Source: a virus. From it: a stretch of DNA of 42,155 nt. Every line of letters starts with the position of its first letter. Positions within the stretch are counted from its first letter, which is position 1. Of this stretch, positions 39,805 through 42,155 are shown one piece after another. The DNA lies in the IMG/VR virus record IMGVR_UViG_3300008113_000130, positions 1 to 42,155 of that record; one strand, given 5' to 3'. The notes beneath the pieces are model-generated. The model saw nothing but the letters and a program-made list of their open reading frames with translations, was not told where the DNA came from and did no database searches. The position numbers and the translations under genes are program-made.

Positions 39805-39810
39805 GGGGTC

Positions 39811-39839
39811 GATTTACACACGAAGGGGTGGGTTTGCAA
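39811..39839 (-). promoter_or_regulatory. Candidate leaderless promoter of the XRE gene
   Basis: On the minus strand TTGCAA (39834-39839), 17 bases, TAAATC (39811-39816), then GACCCC and the ATG. The -35 matches 4 of 6 consensus bases and the -10 matches 3 of 6. The G-rich plus-strand sequence between them, GGGGTGGGTTTGC, resembles the repeats at 143-445. Confidence 0.4.
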
Positions 39840-39871
39840 CCTGTGCTGTCAATATCCGAGGCGCCATTTTT

Positions 39872-39895
39872 CCACAAAAGATTTGTGGATTTTTT
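39872..39895 (+). terminator. Rho-independent terminator-like hairpin
   Basis: CCACAAA (39872-39878), AGA loop, TTTGTGG (39882-39888), then ATTTTTTCC. The stem is perfect though AT-rich. It points rightward and lies upstream of the XRE gene, so it would stop rightward transcription before the accessory region. Confidence 0.6.
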
Positions 39896-39988
39896 CCGGT
39901 AAAACCAGTTTTGCCTAAAACAAAAACCTAGTTTTGGGTTTTCTATATGGAATAGGCTTTGCCTGGGGTGGATGTACTGCTGACCTAT

Positions 39989-40086
39989 GGCGCAGAGGCG
40001 CAGAGGCGCAGAGGCGCAGAGGCGCAGAGGCGCAGAGGCGCAGAGGCGCAGAGGCGCAGAGGCGCAGAGGCGCAGAGGCGCAGAGG
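39989..40086. repeat. Tandem array of GGCGCAGA, about 12 copies
   Basis: Bases 39989-40086 are an uninterrupted, exact 8-base tandem repeat. Because eight is not a multiple of three, all frames stay open and encode a low-complexity AEAQRRRG pattern, which explains spurious reading frames here. No protein gene is assigned across it. The repeat borders the small leftward gene at 40130. Such arrays change length by slippage and can serve as a switch or as a site bound by a protein. Confidence 0.9.
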
Positions 40087-40129
40087 CCCTGGCGGGCCTG
40101 TCGCTGTCTGTCTATTGGCGCGCATAAGC

Positions 40130-40306
40130 CTATGCCTGCCTGCCTTGCACCATTTGGGCCATTGCCCTATTGATCGCGTCAATGCGCGACAGGGCAGGAT
40201 TGCGCGCCTGTATCGCTTGCGCGCCGGTTTCGATTAGATCCGCTAAATGGTAGGCAATGGCGCGCAATTCGCGTTTGCTGCGCCTGCCTTGTCTGTTTTG
40301 GGCCAT
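40130..40306 (-). CDS. 58-residue basic protein, unknown
   Basis: A short gene (MAQNRQGRRSKRELRAIAYH then a helical LADLIETGAQAIQARN and LSRIDAINRAMAQMV). AAGGATAAAG lies about ten bases upstream of the ATG. It ends 43 bases before the tandem repeat. It is strongly basic at the start, so it may bind nucleic acid. No family was recognised. It lies beyond the terminator of the GP88 operon. Confidence 0.5.
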   Translation of the reverse strand: MAQNRQGRRSKRELRAIAYHLADLIETGAQAIQARNPALSRIDAINRAMAQMVQGRQA

Positions 40307-40394
40307 AGTGTCTTTATCCTTTTGCTGTCGCGTAATAGGCCTAAACAGCGCGCCAGGCAGGCAGAGCGCAATTTAGGCATAAGGCGCGCATAGC

Positions 40395-40427
40395 AAAACG
40401 CCCTGCTAGCTATTGGCTAGCAAGGCG
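40395..40427 (-). terminator. Terminator of the GP88 operon
   Basis: A 7-bp perfect stem TGCTAGC-TATTG-GCTAGCA (40404-40422) is extended by four more pairs after one mismatch (CGCC/GGCG). On the leftward strand it is followed by TTTTGC. It sits 18 bases after the 61-residue gene's stop. Confidence 0.65.
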
Positions 40428-40444
40428 CAGGGCAGGGCAGGGCG

Positions 40445-40630
40445 TTAGGGTTTGCGCTTGGCGCGCAATCGGGCATGGATAATTGCCTCTATTGCCTCTT
40501 TTCGCGCCTTTTCCTCTGTTGTGTTGCCCCATGCATGGATTGACAGGGCCAGGCGCGTTGATCGCAATTGCGACATTGGCGCGCGTTCAAACCTGGCGCG
40601 TTCGGTCGCGATTAACTGTTGAAATGACAT
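40445..40630 (-). CDS. 61-residue accessory protein, unknown
   Basis: A basic helical protein (MSFQQLIATERARFERAPM, LRSTRLALSIHAWGN, EEKARKEAIEAIIHARLRAKRKP). TAGGAGTCTAACCA precedes the ATG, and the last seven bases before the start match the leaders of the GP88 gene and the 31-residue gene upstream. It is probably co-transcribed with them. No family was recognised. Confidence 0.6.
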   Translation of the reverse strand: MSFQQLIATERARFERAPMSQLRSTRLALSIHAWGNTTEEKARKEAIEAIIHARLRAKRKP

Positions 40631-40658
40631 TGGTTAGACTCCTAACTATTGGTTGTAA

Positions 40659-41492
40659 TTAACCGACAACAAAACCGGATTTATCGCGTTTTGCCTTGCC
40701 TTTTGCGTACAGCGCGACAATTGCGCCTTTTGGATCTAAATGCCTTATGTCGCTGTCATCACCGTCAACAACAGGCAGGCCCAAAAATGTTTCGTTATTG
40801 GCCAGCATTTGATCAACAACAGCGCGCGACCGAAACACAACAGCGATCCGCTCACCATTGGCCACAGCGCGCGAAACAAAAGGCGCATAGGCAGGCGCGC
40901 CGGAATAGCTAAACGTCAAATCGTAATTGCTAGGGATATTTTTACGATTAGCAATTTTTGTGTAATCGTAAAATTGCACATCGGGATGCAATTCGAAAAT
41001 GCTAGGCGCGCCATTTAAAGGCAGCGCGATATTTTCAAATCTAATGTCGCTTGTGCCATTGAGACGCACAACAAGCTTGAAACCGTCTCTGATCGCCTGG
41101 CGTTGATAGATCGCTATTTCCCGCGACAGTTGCGCCATAAATTCATTGCGGTATTGGTTGAAATATAGCGTTTTGCGTAGGCGCGACAGCATCACATTAG
41201 ACATTGCACCGCGACCGGCGGTAAACAGGCAAGGCGCCTTGCATCGGGCAGTCTCTGCCATAGGGCATAGTTGCTGGCCAGATCCATCGGCTGGCATCAG
41301 ATAAAGAATTGCTGTCTTTATCCCGTATCGCTCACCCTTTACCGTTTTTGCGTTTGTATCCAGGCCCAAAAGCTTTTCGGGCAATCTGGAAAAGAGCGAT
41401 ACGTTTTTGCTATCGCCTAAGATCTGCGCCTGTATCGATAGCGACAGGCCCGATATATCAAATGCCAGGGTGTTTTTCGTTTGCATCAACAT
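40659..41492 (-). CDS. GP88-family protein with three-cysteine motif
   Basis: A 277-residue protein matching the phage GP88 family pattern. It has NVSLFSRLPEKLLG and KTAILYLMPADGSGQQLCPMA; then Cys76, Cys84 and Cys88 (C-x7-C-x3-C, CPMAETARCKAPCLFTAGRG); then RLRKTLYFNQYRNEF, VVRLNGTSDIRFEN, VQFYDYTKIANRKN and DLTFSYSG. The ordered beta strands and cysteines recall a TIM-barrel with a metal or Fe-S site, but the biochemical role of this family is not known. The gene is the main product of an accessory operon with its own promoter and operator-like sites. The ATG has AAAAGGAAAC upstream. Confidence 0.78.
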   Translation of the reverse strand: MLMQTKNTLAFDISGLSLSIQAQILGDSKNVSLFSRLPEKLLGLDTNAKTVKGERYGIKTAILYLMPADGSGQQLCPMAETARCKAPCLFTAGRGAMSNVMLSRLRKTLYFNQYRNEFMAQLSREIAIYQRQAIRDGFKLVVRLNGTSDIRFENIALPLNGAPSIFELHPDVQFYDYTKIANRKNIPSNYDLTFSYSGAPAYAPFVSRAVANGERIAVVFRSRAVVDQMLANNETFLGLPVVDGDDSDIRHLDPKGAIVALYAKGKAKRDKSGFVVG

Positions 41493-41555
41493 TGGTTTGT
41501 TTCCTTTTCCGGTTTGTTGTCTGGCGCCTTTATATGCTGGCGCCGGTTAGGTAGT

Positions 41556-41568
41556 CAACTATTAGTTG
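41556..41568. promoter_or_regulatory. Operator-like palindrome upstream of the GP88 gene
   Basis: CAACTATTAGTTG is a perfect 13-base palindrome at the 3' end of the 31-residue gene and 64 bases upstream of the GP88 start. It differs only in its centre from the repressor operators (CAACTAGAAGTTG in leftward reading). A one-base variant, AACTATTGGTTG (40644-40655), lies upstream of the 61-residue gene. Confidence 0.6.
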
Positions 41569-41657
41569 TATGGTGGGCCAAATATCCAAGCGTCAAGCGC
41601 CAGGGCAGCGCATAGGTAAATAAGGAATAGGGCTGTATGGATTGCTGCTAGTTTCAT
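41562..41657 (-). CDS. 31-residue membrane peptide
   Basis: MKLAAIHTALFLIYLCAALAL then DAWIFGPPYN: one transmembrane segment (about 3-21) with a short polar tail. AAAGGAAACTAACCA before the ATG is nearly identical to the GP88 leader, which supports translation. It is the first gene of the accessory operon. Small hydrophobic phage peptides like this can be toxins, exclusion factors or membrane anchors; which applies here is unknown. Confidence 0.5.
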   Translation of the reverse strand: MKLAAIHTALFLIYLCAALALDAWIFGPPYN

Positions 41658-41690
41658 TGGTTAGTTTCCTTTTGGTTGTTGTCTGCCCTG

Positions 41691-41759
41691 GCAATAGGCA
41701 GGGCAAGCGATAGTGTCAAGCATTAGTTGCATATTATTTATAGAGCGCATTGCAACTAA
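41691..41759 (-). promoter_or_regulatory. Leftward promoter region of the accessory operon with inverted operator
   Basis: A perfect -35 TTGACA (41714-41719 on the minus strand) is followed 17 bases later by TATTGC (41691-41696). A second possible promoter is TTAGTT-N17-TAATAT (41731-41759). It overlaps a perfect 9-base inverted repeat, TTAGTTGCA (41723-41731) and TGCAACTAA (41751-41759), which carries the TAGTTG half-site of the repressor operators. The 300 bases from 41658 to 41970 otherwise hold no convincing gene; a GTACCA pair lies at 41860 and 41872 and a GGCGG-GAAT-CCGCC hairpin at 41946-41959. Confidence 0.6.
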
Positions 41760-41970
41760 CGATGCGGGATTAGCGGATAGATCCGCCTGCGCTCTGCGCC
41801 GTCGCTGTTAAAAACGCGCGACCGTTTCGCTATCGATCAATGGCAATCATTGGCCAGGTGTACCATTTGGTGTACCAAACGCGCTGTAACCCGCAGAAAA
41901 CCTAGCATCTGCGCCCCATGCCCTATGGTGCGGACGCTGGAAAACGGCGGGAATCCGCCATTGTCGGCAA

Positions 41971-42155
41971 AGAAGGGGAGGGGGGAGGGGGTCTTCGCAT
42001 CCCCGCGCCGCGTCATGGGCCTATACGTCGATCCGCGAAAATCTCAAAAGCTCAGTCAACCTTTACTTGAGTGAGGCTCTTACCCCCTCGCCAGGATCGC
42101 CAGTGAAGGCACCCACCCTTCCACCCTTTGAATTTAGTTGCAAAAAAGGTGGGTG
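41971..42155. repeat. Right copy of imperfect terminal direct repeat
   Basis: This copy starts with a G-run tract (41975-41991) and contains the 63-base identical core at 42033-42095 and the identical 33-base end at 42123-42155, which includes TTAGTTGCA (42134-42142) and AAAAAAGGTGGGTG. It stops at exactly the base where the left copy's corresponding element stops. On a circular map the two copies would sit side by side. Confidence 0.85.

Noticed and set aside
39989-40086. CRISPR array
   Set aside because: The repeat unit is eight bases with no spacers; it is a simple tandem repeat, and no cas genes are present.
41850-42074. Rightward 74-codon frame near the right end
   Set aside because: It crosses the G-run tract and the terminal repeat, starts with TTG without a ribosome-binding site, and does not recur in the left copy of the repeat.

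Overview
The window looks like the essentially complete genome (about 42 kb) of a temperate tailed phage with a short-tailed (podovirus-like) virion. It encodes small and large terminase, a portal with a coiled-coil tail, an acidic scaffold, a SU10/DUF5309-type major capsid protein, an adaptor, several tail fibres and probable ejection proteins. No tape measure, tail tube or sheath gene is visible. The host is probably a Gram-negative, GC-rich proteobacterium. The spanin pair requires an outer membrane, and the codon usage and Rz1-like lipoprotein type suggest an alphaproteobacterium. That host call is inference.

Layout. Bases 1-529 are non-coding. They hold one copy of an imperfect terminal repeat (a diverged copy ends the window at 42155), inverted GGGTGGGTG-type elements and a very AT-rich island, which together form a candidate origin or packaging region. 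Bases 530-27265 are the rightward late block: packaging, head, adaptor, a giant 1847-residue fibre with a self-cleaving S74 chaperone, small tail proteins, a lysis cassette (two small membrane proteins, TIGR02594-type endolysin, overlapping spanins), a second S74 fibre, a likely nozzle or tail structural protein, a coiled-coil repeat fibre, and a group of probable ejection proteins including an M15-type peptidase. A DnaQ-like exonuclease with a zinc ribbon follows.

Bases 27995-30203 are the lysogeny module: repeat-rich attP candidate, tyrosine integrase, convergent AlpA/Xis-like protein, and a HTH repressor whose promoter is flanked by two 40-bp-spaced palindromic operators. Bases 30209-36062 (leftward) encode DNA metabolism: SNF2-type helicase, VRR-NUC nuclease, family A DNA polymerase, DUF2815 ssDNA-binding protein, DUF2800 nuclease and small proteins. 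A divergent control region (36063-36155) separates them from a rightward early operon: Cro/YdaS-like HTH, DUF3310, PrimPol-helicase, and a protein with a DnaA-like DNA-binding domain. A leftward XRE regulator (39535-39804) faces the end of that operon.

Bases 39805-42155 are accessory in appearance. They contain a 12-copy 8-bp tandem repeat, small genes, a GP88-family protein with a three-cysteine motif, a 31-residue membrane peptide, and copies of the same TAGTTG/CAACTA operator half-sites found at the repressor. This suggests that one repressor controls both lysogeny and this cassette. Small genes of 25-58 codons at 14367, 15721, 35503, 35606, 39456, 40130 and 41562 are annotated from start/stop overlap and ribosome-binding sites.
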